Shown here one piece after another: positions 1-7,439 of a DNA stretch of 64,000 nucleotides. The number at the start of each line of letters is the position of its first letter. The stretch's first letter is position 1. Under the pieces are notes generated by a model that had not been told where the DNA came from, did not search any database, and saw only the letters and a program-made list of their open reading frames with translations. A program made the translations under genes and the position numbers. Location of the stretch: the NCBI RefSeq assembly GCF_009827325.1, contig NZ_WTYC01000009.1:1-64000 (forward strand), in the 5' to 3' direction. Source of the DNA: Qipengyuania vulgaris (GTDB lineage: Bacteria > Pseudomonadota > Alphaproteobacteria > Sphingomonadales > Sphingomonadaceae).

Positions 1-798
1 CCAGCTTACGTAAAGCCGTTCGTGAAGCGCCAGAAGAACGATGCTGCGGATGCCGAGGCCATCTGCGAGGCGGCGCAGCGCCCGAGCATGCGGTTCGTGC
101 CAGTAAAGACCGAAGCACAGCAAGCAGCCGCGCTGGTGTTCCGGGCCCGCGACCTGCTGGTCAAGCAACGCACGCAGATCAGCAACGCCGTTCGCGGTCA
201 CATGACCGAGCATGGCTGGATCGCGCCGCAAGGCCTGGCGCACATGAAGAAGCTGGCCGCACTGCTTGAGGATCCCGACGCGGTTCCCGAGAGCGCACGG
301 CCGGTACTGGAGATAATGCTCGATCAGATGGCAGTGCTCAGCGAGCGCATTGCCGAACTTGACCGGGAGATCGCCCGGCGTGCCCGCGAAGACGAGACCG
401 CGCGGCGGCTGATGACGATCCCGGGCATCGGACCGATCACGGCAACCGCGATCACCGCACTTGCACCTCCGCCCGGCACCTTTGCCAAGGGCCGCGACTT
501 TGCCGCATGGGTCGGGCTTACACCGCGCCAGCACTCGACCGGCGGCAAGCAGAGGCTCGGCGCGATCTCGAAGATGGGCGAGCGAACGCTGCGGCGGCTG
601 CTGATCATCGGCAGCAGCGCGGTCGTGCTCCAGGCAAGCAGGCGCGGCGCACCCGCGGGATCGTGGCTGGAACAGATGATGGCGCGCAAGCCGCGCATGC
701 TGGTGACGGTGGCGCTCGCGAACAAGACCGCGCGCATCGTCTGGGCAGTGCTGACGAAGAACGAGGATTACAGGGCTCCGGTCTCGGTCGCGGCGTAA
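1..798 (+). CDS. IS110-family transposase, N-terminus cut by window edge
   Basis: DNA-mediated transposase of the IS110/IS1111 family, which excises and inserts its element through a RuvC-like DEDD catalytic domain. The frame is open from base 1; the first visible residues (PAYVKPFVKRQKNDAADAEA) are the end of the DEDD domain, with the Asp-rich KNDAADAEAI stretch. A helical middle part follows, then the C-terminal Transposase_20 domain from about residue 138, with TIPGIGPITA (helix-hairpin-helix) and the WVGLTPRQHSTGGK stretch holding the conserved Ser/Thr. Roughly the first 80-90 residues of a normal 340-residue protein are missing only because of the window edge. The visible part has no frameshift, so the element could be active. 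Confidence 0.9.
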   Translation, partial: PAYVKPFVKRQKNDAADAEAICEAAQRPSMRFVPVKTEAQQAAALVFRARDLLVKQRTQISNAVRGHMTEHGWIAPQGLAHMKKLAALLEDPDAVPESARPVLEIMLDQMAVLSERIAELDREIARRAREDETARRLMTIPGIGPITATAITALAPPPGTFAKGRDFAAWVGLTPRQHSTGGKQRLGAISKMGERTLRRLLIIGSSAVVLQASRRGAPAGSWLEQMMARKPRMLVTVALANKTARIVWAVLTKNEDYRAPVSVAA

Positions 799-1060
799 GC
801 CGGGCCGGACCAGAGGTCGCCGGAAGGACGTAGGCGGACGAAGGAGAGTATGGCAAAACAGTCGGCGAGACGGGACCGGAAGAACCAGGGCTTTCCACCG
901 TGCTTCATCAGTACGCTGAGGGTGATGTGGTTCCGGTCCGCGAACTCCCATACGGGCCCGCAGCACGAAAAGCTGCACCAGGAGGCCGGACAGATGGCAG
1001 CATCCGACTACGTGCCAAACCTCTCAAAATACCGCTTGCATCCTGCGGGGCGTCCACAGA
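1..1060 (+). mobile_element. IS110-family insertion sequence, right-hand part
   Basis: The window opens inside an insertion sequence. A transposase frame open to the left edge ends at 798 and is followed by about 250 bases without a convincing gene, which fits the non-coding 3' flank of IS110/IS1111 elements. The right boundary near 1060 is a guess: the sequence after it carries fragments of a short repeat seen again at 3.7-4.9 kb. No terminal inverted repeat could be confirmed, and many IS110 members have none. The left end lies outside the window. Confidence 0.55.
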
Positions 1061-1064
1061 TGGA

Positions 1065-1095
1065 AAGCGGACATCCTTGGCTATCTTCGGGTCGT
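1065..1095. repeat. Possible degenerate copy of the 3.7-4.9 kb repeat
   Basis: The bases just right of the presumed IS end contain AAGCGGACA (1065-1073) and TCGGGTCGT (1087-1095). Both are core words of the repeat family at 3733, 4207, 4668 and 4902, but here they are in swapped order. The stretch from 1061 to the gene end at 1253 shows no convincing coding frame. The match is short and could be chance. Confidence 0.25.
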
Positions 1096-1252
1096 CACTA
1101 GAATGGCCGCCTTTCTCTGCAAATTCTGAAAGCAGACGCCCTCGGTTTAATAAAGCTTCACGCACACGAGTATTCGTCCCGAAAGCATTCACTACCGCAC
1201 CCCTCGTTTAGATACGCACTCGCGAAAAGACCCGACCGCGCGAAGGCTCTTT

Positions 1253-3490
1253 TCAAATGCCAATTATATGCGCCCATCGAATCAGAGGCAGTATCGAAGC
1301 GTAGTTATCGCTCCAAGGTTTTTCCAATGGCGGCTCCAGCTCGCCCCATTCTCCTATACCAGTGGCACTGAGTATGCGGTCTTGCGTAGGTTGATCCCGC
1401 GTTATCAGCACCCAATCCGATGCGACCTGGCCATTTGCCCGCCCGACCATGTCCTCGCGGATCGCCGCTGCGCACCCACACTCCAGCGCCGCAGCGGAAA
1501 GGACCGGCTGTAGCTCCAGAAAACGGTTTGAAATGTGTACGAGCAACGCACCATCGAATTTTAATGTGTTCAGGTAAACGCCGATCGCCTCGACCGTCAA
1601 AAGATGCAGTGGGATCGCATCGGAAGAAAATGCATCGACGACGAGAACATCGTATTGGTTCGCCGGTTCCTCCTCCAGCGCGATACGTGCATCGCCGATC
1701 ACAATTTCGCTTTCCGGCGCACAACGCGACAGGAAGGAAAATCTCCCCGTAGAGGAGTAGTTTAGTACTTCAGGATCAATCTCGTAGAACCGATAAGTTT
1801 GCTCCGGCCTGCGGTAACAAGCGACAGTCCCTACCCCTAGGCCGACTACGCCGACGCTGGAACGTTCACCGTAGAGATCAACCGTTCTATCAAGTACCAT
1901 GCCAACACCCGAACTGCGGCCGTAATAGGCAGTTGGCTCAAGTCGTTTTTTAGGATCGAGAAACTGTCGCCCATGCATGGTTGTTCCATGAATGAGTACC
2001 CTCTGTCCGACGGTCTCGTCATCTCGAACGTTGTAGATGCCAAAATAGCTGCGAGTGCGATCCCCCTTGGAATATGCATCTAAATGGCCGACAATGCCGA
2101 GCGCCGTCATGAGCAATACTAAGAACATAAGGAACTCAAAGCGGCTGAGTTTCACAAACATCGCAATTGCCGCCATCGCCAGAACTCCGGCGAGTGCGAG
2201 CATGGAGTTGTCGTAGAGATTGGCCCAAAATGCCAGAAGGCTAAGCGCGCTAAGGATTACAGCGGTACCGAAGACGACAAAAAGCCGTAGTTTCTTGCTC
2301 TGGACCAACCTCTCCTTCCAAGGGGGCGATTGACCTAACGGTAGTAGCAGCGCTGCGGCGAAGACCAGGATCGGGTGCTCCCACACCCAATCGAACAGAG
2401 CCGGAGCAATAAGAGCGGAAAACAGGCCGCCAACCACTCCACCAACTGACATTGCGAGATAAAAAAGAGTCAATTGTCCGGGCGGAGGGCGCAGGTCGAA
2501 CAGTTTAGCATGCAGGGCCACAGAGACTACAAAAAGCATTCCGACCGAAGCCAGCGCGACAACCAGCCCGTCACCCGATTGCGGAATCATCGCCATCCCG
2601 CCGACCACCAGCAAAATTGCAGGTGCAATCGTGGTAAAAAACCGGGCGAGTTGCCGATTTTCCGCGAACCCGGGCACATAGCTAAGAAGGTAGAGGCCAA
2701 GGGGGATAACCCATAGCAACGGCATTGCAAAAATATCAGTAGTGAGGTGGGTCGTGGTGGAAAGCATCATGCCCGAAGGCACAGCAGCTAAAGCGACCCA
2801 AATCAGTAATTTGCCCGGCGGCACAGGCGCAAGATTCTCGCCAAGTTGTGTTGATGCCGGCAAGTCTTGCGCATGCCACCGTGCCCAAGCCAAAAGTGAT
2901 ACAAGAACCAGCAACACTGCATAGCCGACTGACCAAACCATCGCTTGGGTTTCAAGGGTCAATAATGGTTCGATAATAAGGGGGTAGCTAAGCAAGCCAC
3001 TAAAACTTCCAAGGTTTGATGCCGCATACAACGGATAGGGGTCTCCGGCGTCAGGGTCAGCGCCATACCAACGCTGAACCAGAGGGGCCTGCGCGGAAAC
3101 GAGAAAAAACACCGGGCCAATACTTGCTAAAATAAATGCAGGCACCCAAAACACTTCTAGCCCCGCGCCAAAACTGGGTATGTCCACAAGAGTTATCGGC
3201 AACGTCAACCCAGCCATGACCAAAAGAGCTAGTTGCAAGCCTATTTGAAGGCGCACCGGCAATCGCCTGATCGCATGAGCATAGGCATAGCCGCCGAGCA
3301 GCAGCGCTTGATAGACGAGCATGGCACTGTTCCAAACGTTTGGCGCGCCGCCAAGCCTCGGGAGAACCAATCGAGCCACCATCGGCTGTACTAGAAACAG
3401 CAAGAAGCTTCCCGCAAAAATTGCGGATACAAATAGAGCGCGGCGTGAGGAATTCAAATACGATGCTCCTGTTGATCGCAGTGTAGCCAT
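1253..3490 (-). CDS. Fused MFS-like membrane / spermidine synthase-like protein
   Basis: 745 aa in two parts. The N-terminal two thirds (about residues 15-470) is a chain of hydrophobic helices, beginning at the LFVSAIFAGSFLLFLVQPMV segment. The C-terminal part (about 515-745) has the Rossmann fold of spermidine-synthase-like enzymes: a glycine-rich nucleotide-binding loop (GVVGLGVGTVACY), an acidic residue in FYEIDPEVL, and VVDAFSSDAIPLHLL. Proteins of this fused type are widespread, but their substrate is not established and true polyamine synthesis should not be assumed. The gene stands alone between an IS110 element and an accessory stretch, and its base composition is less GC-rich than the neighbouring aroC-ruvB block, which suggests transfer. 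Confidence 0.8.
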   Translation of the reverse strand: MATLRSTGASYLNSSRRALFVSAIFAGSFLLFLVQPMVARLVLPRLGGAPNVWNSAMLVYQALLLGGYAYAHAIRRLPVRLQIGLQLALLVMAGLTLPITLVDIPSFGAGLEVFWVPAFILASIGPVFFLVSAQAPLVQRWYGADPDAGDPYPLYAASNLGSFSGLLSYPLIIEPLLTLETQAMVWSVGYAVLLVLVSLLAWARWHAQDLPASTQLGENLAPVPPGKLLIWVALAAVPSGMMLSTTTHLTTDIFAMPLLWVIPLGLYLLSYVPGFAENRQLARFFTTIAPAILLVVGGMAMIPQSGDGLVVALASVGMLFVVSVALHAKLFDLRPPPGQLTLFYLAMSVGGVVGGLFSALIAPALFDWVWEHPILVFAAALLLPLGQSPPWKERLVQSKKLRLFVVFGTAVILSALSLLAFWANLYDNSMLALAGVLAMAAIAMFVKLSRFEFLMFLVLLMTALGIVGHLDAYSKGDRTRSYFGIYNVRDDETVGQRVLIHGTTMHGRQFLDPKKRLEPTAYYGRSSGVGMVLDRTVDLYGERSSVGVVGLGVGTVACYRRPEQTYRFYEIDPEVLNYSSTGRFSFLSRCAPESEIVIGDARIALEEEPANQYDVLVVDAFSSDAIPLHLLTVEAIGVYLNTLKFDGALLVHISNRFLELQPVLSAAALECGCAAAIREDMVGRANGQVASDWVLITRDQPTQDRILSATGIGEWGELEPPLEKPWSDNYASILPLIRWAHIIGI

Positions 3491-3590
3491 ACCTAGACCA
3501 TAGGTCTTCCTGCAGCGTTGCTATGGTAAAACTCAATACTTTCGGGTTAATGCATGCTTGGCTATATAATTCGGCGCATTGAACCAAGCG

Positions 3591-3728
3591 ATGCATCAAT
3601 ATCCGGGATGCCTGTCTTGGGAGGATGCGATCGATCTTATCCGTCCTGCGAACGATTTGTTGGCGGACGAACTTGCGGAATTTTACGACAGGTGCTTGGT
3701 TCACAATCGGTCTCGCCCACAATGTTAG
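3591..3728 (+). CDS. Possible small protein of 45 aa
   Basis: A short frame encodes a plausible amphipathic protein with the core WEDAIDLIRPANDLLADELA and no long hydrophobic stretch. A TTG at 3579 in the same frame is an alternative start. No good Shine-Dalgarno sequence was seen. The frame ends five bases before a 33-bp repeat element (3733-3765). I do not recognise the family. Protein-like composition is the only support, and the rest of the 3491-3844 gap shows nothing else coding. Confidence 0.3.
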   Translation: MHQYPGCLSWEDAIDLIRPANDLLADELAEFYDRCLVHNRSRPQC

Positions 3729-3732
3729 CGGA

Positions 3733-3765
3733 GTCCGCAATCGGGTCGTAAGCGGAATGTCCGGT
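3733..3765 (+). repeat. Short intergenic repeat, copy 1
   Basis: A 33-base element that starts GTCCGCAATCGGGTCGT and ends with an imperfect inverted repeat around AAGCGGAATGTCCGGT. It matches the copy at 4668-4700 at 27 of 33 positions by eye, and shares its first 17 bases exactly with 4207-4223. It lies directly after the small frame ending at 3728. Confidence 0.65.
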
Positions 3766-3844
3766 TTCAGCGCAGAATATCAGATAGCGGCTGGTCTGTT
3801 TTTGGCGTGATCTTCGAGAACCGCGAACGACCGGTTAGGGGTGG

Positions 3845-4180
3845 TTAGCTGACCTCAGACCTGTAGCCTTCTGCCCATTCTCTGAAGACCCCCATAACTG
3901 CCGAAACGTCGGTCGGACCACACGCCGCTTTGAAGCGCACGCCATCTGCCGAGGCAATCCACCAGCTTCCCCGCTCACGCCATTCGTCCAAGTCGCTAGC
4001 TACTTCACCGTGCATGGACTCGAACCATCGTCCTTCTAAAACCGTCTCGCGCAGATCGATTTCTACAGTCCACCCCGGATTGTCCAAGGTTTCGATCTTG
4101 ATCCCGTAGGAATGCTCCCAGTCGTTATTGCATTCACGAACATACCAGTTCGTCAGCCATTCAAGATTATCTTCAGTCAT
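3845..4180 (-). CDS. Imm53-family immunity protein
   Basis: Small cytoplasmic protein of 111 aa that looks like the Imm53 immunity family of polymorphic toxin systems; such proteins protect the producer from a cognate toxin. Visible signatures are WLTNWYVRECNNDWEHSYGI at the N-terminus and TLDNPGWTVEIDLRET after it, with Trp-rich segments later (RGSWWIAS). The frame extends upstream to 4303, but that extension runs through a repeat copy (4207-4223) and reads like random sequence, so the ATG at 4180 (MTEDNLEW) is chosen. No toxin gene is seen in the flanking 5 kb, so it appears to be an orphan immunity gene. The family call is from memory of the motif pattern. Confidence 0.7.
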   Translation of the reverse strand: MTEDNLEWLTNWYVRECNNDWEHSYGIKIETLDNPGWTVEIDLRETVLEGRWFESMHGEVASDLDEWRERGSWWIASADGVRFKAACGPTDVSAVMGVFREWAEGYRSEVS

Positions 4181-4206
4181 GACTGTTTGTCGCCCAACTT
4201 GCGAGC

Positions 4207-4223
4207 GTCCGCAATCGGGTCGT
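4207..4223 (+). repeat. Short intergenic repeat, copy 2 (left half)
   Basis: GTCCGCAATCGGGTCGT is identical to the first 17 bases of the element at 3733. The right half is diverged (CGCTCTCCGCC follows in place of AAGCGGA). It sits 27 bases upstream of the Imm53 start codon, between that gene and the secreted protein gene at 4248-4640. Confidence 0.6.
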
Positions 4224-4247
4224 TCGCTCTCCGCCTGCGACTCCAGT

Positions 4248-4640
4248 TCACCGATTTGGGGCGTCAGCGGGATATGGGTAACCCACCGCAAACATCGTTC
4301 CACCTTCCGATGCTGGCCAGAACGAGATCAGAAACTTCACCTCGGTGTCACACATGGTGGTTGACCATGTCTCGTAGGTAACTTGTTCTTTTCCCACTCT
4401 ATAGGCTTCGCCTGGCAGAAAGTCCTCCGGGTGGACAGCCGCCTCGACTGCGGAGATTACACCACAATCGTTTCGCGCTTGGCCTATAAGCTGGATCTGG
4501 CGAAGTGTGTCCTTGATAAGATCAAGGTTAGCCGTAGTCCGACCAGTAAATCGGAGTTGCTCAGCCATTGCTGGAGTGGAGCAAACCGTCAAAGTGGCTG
4601 CAATCGCGAAGGTGGCGCGAGCGATACATGCTAGTCCCAT
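4248..4640 (-). CDS. Small secreted protein of unknown function
   Basis: 130 aa with a clear signal peptide: a hydrophobic stretch (ATFAIAATLTVCS) followed by an AMA cleavage motif near residue 26. The mature part, about 104 aa, has two Cys residues (in NDCGVIS and TTMCDTE) that could form a disulfide in the periplasm. I do not recognise the family. It reads in the same direction as the Imm53 gene 68 bases downstream, so the two may be co-transcribed. The presumed upstream region contains the repeat copy at 4668-4700. Confidence 0.65.
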   Translation of the reverse strand: MGLACIARATFAIAATLTVCSTPAMAEQLRFTGRTTANLDLIKDTLRQIQLIGQARNDCGVISAVEAAVHPEDFLPGEAYRVGKEQVTYETWSTTMCDTEVKFLISFWPASEGGTMFAVGYPYPADAPNR

Positions 4641-4667
4641 AGCTGCGGTATGCCCTTGTAATTCAAC

Positions 4668-4700
4668 GACCGCAATGGCGTCGCAAGCGGACAGTCCGCT
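4668..4700 (+). repeat. Short intergenic repeat, copy 3, with perfect palindrome
   Basis: A 33-base element of the same family as 3733-3765. Its right end AGCGGACAGTCCGCT (4686-4700) is a perfect inverted repeat with 7-base arms around a single base, able to form a cruciform or serve as a dimeric protein site. It lies 28 bases upstream of the start of the secreted protein gene, on that gene's 5' side. Confidence 0.65.
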
Positions 4701-4755
4701 CTAGGCACCCCTCATGCCGAGAAATTCATTCACCAGTGGGGTGGGAAGCGGCCAT

Positions 4756-4875
4756 TCAACCGAAATAAACAATCGCGGCAATGGATGCGACAAGCACTAG
4801 GGCGATTCCGAGGAGTGCCCATTGCACTTTCAACGGCAAAGTCTCGAAGATCCAGTCAAAGAGGCTATCCAGCAT
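4756..4875 (-). CDS. Small single-helix membrane protein, 39 aa
   Basis: A complete short frame (ATG at 4875, TGA at 4756-4758). It has an amphipathic start (MLDSLFDWIFETLPLKVQ) and one strongly hydrophobic helix (ALLGIALVLVASIAAIVYFG) reaching the C-terminus. This is a typical small inner-membrane protein pattern. It lies between two repeat copies (4668-4700 and 4902-4934) just downstream of aroC on the same strand. No strong ribosome binding site was seen, and I do not recognise a family. Confidence 0.45.
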   Translation of the reverse strand: MLDSLFDWIFETLPLKVQWALLGIALVLVASIAAIVYFG

Positions 4876-4901
4876 TTACTTAAGGTACATAACGAGCATT
4901 T

Positions 4902-4934
4902 TTCCGCAATGTCGTCGTTAGCAGACAGTCCGCT
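4902..4934 (+). repeat. Short intergenic repeat, copy 4
   Basis: Diverged copy of the 33-base family: CCGCAATGTCGTCGTTAGCA followed by GACAGTCCGCT. Most positions match copy 3 (4668-4700), and its palindrome has one mismatch. Its right end touches the stop codon of aroC (4933-4935, minus strand), so it lies exactly where a terminator of aroC would be expected. Confidence 0.55.
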
Positions 4935-6000
4935 AGCCGCACTGTGCCCTATGCAGCAGCTTGTGATCCGCCAGCACCAGCGCCATCATCGCCTCGACTA
5001 CCGGCGTTCCGCGGATGCCGACGCAGGGGTCGTGGCGGCCCTTGGTGCGGACTTCGGTCGCCTCGCCCTGCCGGTCGATACTGGCAACCGGGGTCAGGAT
5101 CGAACTGGTCGGCTTGAAGGCCACGCGGCAGACCACCGGCTGGCCGGTCGAGATGCCGCCCGCGATGCCGCCCGCGTGATTGGCCGCGAATTCGGGGCCG
5201 TCCGCTCCCGGTGACATGGCATCGGCATTCTGCTCGCCGCTCAGGCGCGCGGCGTCGAAACCGTCGCCGATCTCCACGCCCTTGACCGCGTTGATGCTCA
5301 TCATGCCGGCCGCAAGATCGCTGTCGAGCTTGGCGTAGATCGGCGCGCCCCAGCCTGCGGGGACACCTTCCGCCACGCATTCGACCACCGCGCCGAGCGA
5401 TGATCCCGCCAGCCTCGCATCGTCGACCAGCGCTTCCCACCGCTTCGCCGCCTCCGCATCGGGACACCAGAAGGGATTGCGCGCAATCTCCTCGCGGTCG
5501 AAATTGGCCGGGTCGATCCGGTGGCCGCCGATCTCCGCGACATAGGCGAGGATGCTTACCTCCGGAATGACCAGCCTGCCGATCGCGCCTGCCGCAACCC
5601 GCATCGCGGTCTCCCTCGCGCTCGATCTCCCGCCGCCGCGATAGTCGCGGAAGCCGTATTTCGCGTCATAGGCATAGTCGGCATGGCCGGGGCGATAGGT
5701 GTTCGCGATCTCCGAATAATCCTTCGACCGCTGATCGGTGTTCTCGATCAGCAGGCTGATGGGAGTGCCCGTCGTCTTTCCTTCGAACACGCCTGACAGG
5801 ATGCGGACCTCGTCCGGCTCCTTGCGCTGGGTGGTGAACTTGTTCTGCCCCGGCTTGCGCGCATCGAGGAAGGGCTGGATGTCGGATTCCGCCAGCGCAA
5901 TTCCGGGCGGGCACCCGTCGACCACCGCGCCGATGGCCGGGCCGTGGCTCTCGCCCCAGGTGGTAAACCGCAAAGCCCTTCCGAATGTATTCCAGCTCAT
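4933..6000 (-). CDS. aroC: Chorismate synthase
   Basis: Last enzyme of the shikimate pathway: converts 5-enolpyruvylshikimate-3-phosphate to chorismate using reduced FMN. 355 aa, full length for the family. The N-terminal FxTxGESHG signature is present ([14 protein letters not shown], residues 12-25), as are [13 protein letters not shown] near residue 120-135 and the C-terminal [21 protein letters not shown], which holds conserved Arg and His residues of the active site. The neighbours are unrelated: a repeat-rich accessory stretch follows, and ruvA is divergent. The long divergent gap (6001-6411) probably carries promoters for both. Confidence 0.97.
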   Translation of the reverse strand: MSWNTFGRALRFTTWGESHGPAIGAVVDGCPPGIALAESDIQPFLDARKPGQNKFTTQRKEPDEVRILSGVFEGKTTGTPISLLIENTDQRSKDYSEIANTYRPGHADYAYDAKYGFRDYRGGGRSSARETAMRVAAGAIGRLVIPEVSILAYVAEIGGHRIDPANFDREEIARNPFWCPDAEAAKRWEALVDDARLAGSSLGAVVECVAEGVPAGWGAPIYAKLDSDLAAGMMSINAVKGVEIGDGFDAARLSGEQNADAMSPGADGPEFAANHAGGIAGGISTGQPVVCRVAFKPTSSILTPVASIDRQGEATEVRTKGRHDPCVGIRGTPVVEAMMALVLADHKLLHRAQCG

Positions 6001-6226
6001 GGGCTGCGGTTTGGCTCAACTTGCGGGCGCTGTCCAATGTGGAGGGCGTAGGATTTTTTGGTTCACGCAAAGGCGCTCCGGATGCCGGGCGGAAAGCAGA
6101 CGATACTTTCCTACATCCGCGCTGTTGTGTCACGGACAGGCGCCGCGTAGCACCGGCCGCGTGGCCGCCTCGCATACACATTCCCCAGCCCGAATGCGTA
6201 CGGCACTGGCGATGCGTTTTTCGGGT

Positions 6227-6241
6227 GAACTTTGAGTGAAC
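6227..6241 (+). promoter_or_regulatory. LexA (SOS) box upstream of ruvA
   Basis: GAAC, seven bases (TTTGAGT), GAAC. This is the reverse complement of the alphaproteobacterial LexA operator GTTC-N7-GTTC. It lies 170 bases before the ruvA start in the aroC-ruvA divergent gap, as expected for SOS control of ruvAB. The rest of 6001-6304 shows no convincing gene on either strand. Confidence 0.75.
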
Positions 6242-6304
6242 TTTGGGGGATGGCGCGGGTGCCCCCCTTTCCAAGTGCGGTCCTGATAGGCAAGAACAAA
6301 ACGC

Positions 6305-6409
6305 GCTCAAGCAGCGGAGCGGTAGCGCAGAAAGAAACCCGCTCAACCAGCGGAGCGGTAGCGCAGAAAAAAACCCGCTCAGGCAGCAGAGCGTAGCGCA
6401 GGAAGAGAC
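6305..6409 (+). repeat. Three tandem 36-bp repeats in the ruvA leader
   Basis: Units start at 6305, 6341 and 6377, each beginning GCTCA and containing CAGCGGAGCGGTAGCGCAG; the third is diverged and slightly shortened. The first two differ at only a few positions. The last unit runs into the ruvA ribosome binding site (AGGAAGAG at about 6400-6407). Similar words occur at 25554-25616, so the unit is dispersed in the genome. Confidence 0.85.
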
Positions 6410-6411
6410 TT

Positions 6412-7014
6412 ATGATTGCCAAGCTCAAGGGCCTGCTCGACGAAACCGGCGCCGACTGGGCGGTGATCGACGTCTCGGGCGTCGGCTATCTCGTCCATTG
6501 TTCGTCGAAGACGCTCGCCGCGCTGGGCGAGAAGGGTGAGGCCTGCACCGTCTATACCGACCTGCAGGTATCCGAGAACGACATGCGGCTGCTCGGTTTT
6601 GCCGAGGCGGCGGAGCGTGACTGGTTCCGCCTCCTCACGCAGGTGCAGGGCGTGGGCAGCAAGGTCGCGCTGGCGATCCTATCGGCGCTGTCGACCGGCG
6701 AGGTGCAGCAGGCCTGCGCCCGGGGCGATGCCGCCACGGTAGCGCGCGCGCAGGGGGTAGGCCCGAAGCTGGCCGGGCGGATCGTCAACGAATTGAAGGA
6801 CAAGGCCGGCGCATTGCCCGCATCGGGCCCGGGAATGGCGGCTGCCGCGCTTCCGGCGGGCGGTGCAAGCGCCGATGCGGTGAGCGCGCTCGAAAACCTC
6901 GGCTTCAAGCCCGCCGTGGCCGCGCGCGCTGTGGCGGCAGCGCAAGGCGAACTGGGTGAAGGCGCGAGTGAGGGCGAGCTTATCCGGGTGGCGCTGAAGA
7001 AGGCCGCGGGATGA
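6412..7014 (+). CDS. ruvA: Holliday junction branch migration protein RuvA
   Basis: Tetrameric DNA-binding subunit of the RuvAB complex; it holds Holliday junctions while RuvB drives branch migration. 200 aa, normal length. The N-terminal OB domain starts [11 protein letters not shown]. The helix-hairpin-helix region holds [13 protein letters not shown] (about residues 79-91) and [19 protein letters not shown] (about 114-132). The C-terminal domain III ([17 protein letters not shown]) contacts RuvB. A LexA box lies upstream. The stop codon overlaps the start of the next gene by four bases, indicating one transcript with GFA and ruvB. Confidence 0.97.
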   Translation: MIAKLKGLLDETGADWAVIDVSGVGYLVHCSSKTLAALGEKGEACTVYTDLQVSENDMRLLGFAEAAERDWFRLLTQVQGVGSKVALAILSALSTGEVQQACARGDAATVARAQGVGPKLAGRIVNELKDKAGALPASGPGMAAAALPAGGASADAVSALENLGFKPAVAARAVAAAQGELGEGASEGELIRVALKKAAG

Positions 7015-7409
7015 CGACACGCACCGCCACCTGCATGTGCGGCCAACTCAGCGCGACTTGCGCGGGCGAGCCGGTGCTTATTTCGGTATGCCACTGCCTC
7101 GATTGCCAGAAGCGTAGCGGCTCGTCCTTCGCCGCGCAGGCACGCTTTCGTGCGGAGGAAGTGGAGCTGTCGGGCGAAAGCAGGACCTGGAGCCGCGCAG
7201 GCGACGAGGGCGGGGTGGCGACCTTCCATTTCTGCCCGACCTGCGGCTCGAACGTCTATTATGTCGCGCAGGCCGAACCGCAGCTGGTGGCCGTCGCCAT
7301 CGGCGGTTTTGCCGATCCATCCTTTCCGCAACCCGACTATGTGGTTTACGAAGAGCGCAGGCATGGCTGGGTGAAGATCGTGGGCGAGGGGATCGAACGT
7401 TTTGACTGA
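7011..7409 (+). CDS. GFA family (CENP-V/GFA domain) protein
   Basis: 132 aa, the size of single-domain GFA proteins, which bind zinc through paired cysteines. Cysteine motifs are visible: CMCGQLS near residue 8, CHCLDCQKR near 28-36 and CPTCGS near 74. The family is named after a glutathione-dependent formaldehyde-activating enzyme, but most members have no proven activity. It starts inside the ruvA stop (ATGA overlap) and ends 30 bases before ruvB, so it is embedded in the ruvAB operon and should share its SOS control. Confidence 0.9.
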   Translation: MTTRTATCMCGQLSATCAGEPVLISVCHCLDCQKRSGSSFAAQARFRAEEVELSGESRTWSRAGDEGGVATFHFCPTCGSNVYYVAQAEPQLVAVAIGGFADPSFPQPDYVVYEERRHGWVKIVGEGIERFD

Positions 7410-7439
7410 CCAAGTTCGGCATAACGGTAAGGTGGCAGC

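Noticed and set aside
850-1211. Short frames downstream of the transposase
   Set aside because: Overlapping frames on both strands without start sites or domains; best read as the non-coding end of the IS element.
3000-6000. Toxin partner for the Imm53 gene
   Set aside because: No large exported toxin, RHS/YD-repeat or contact-dependent inhibition protein is present near the gene.
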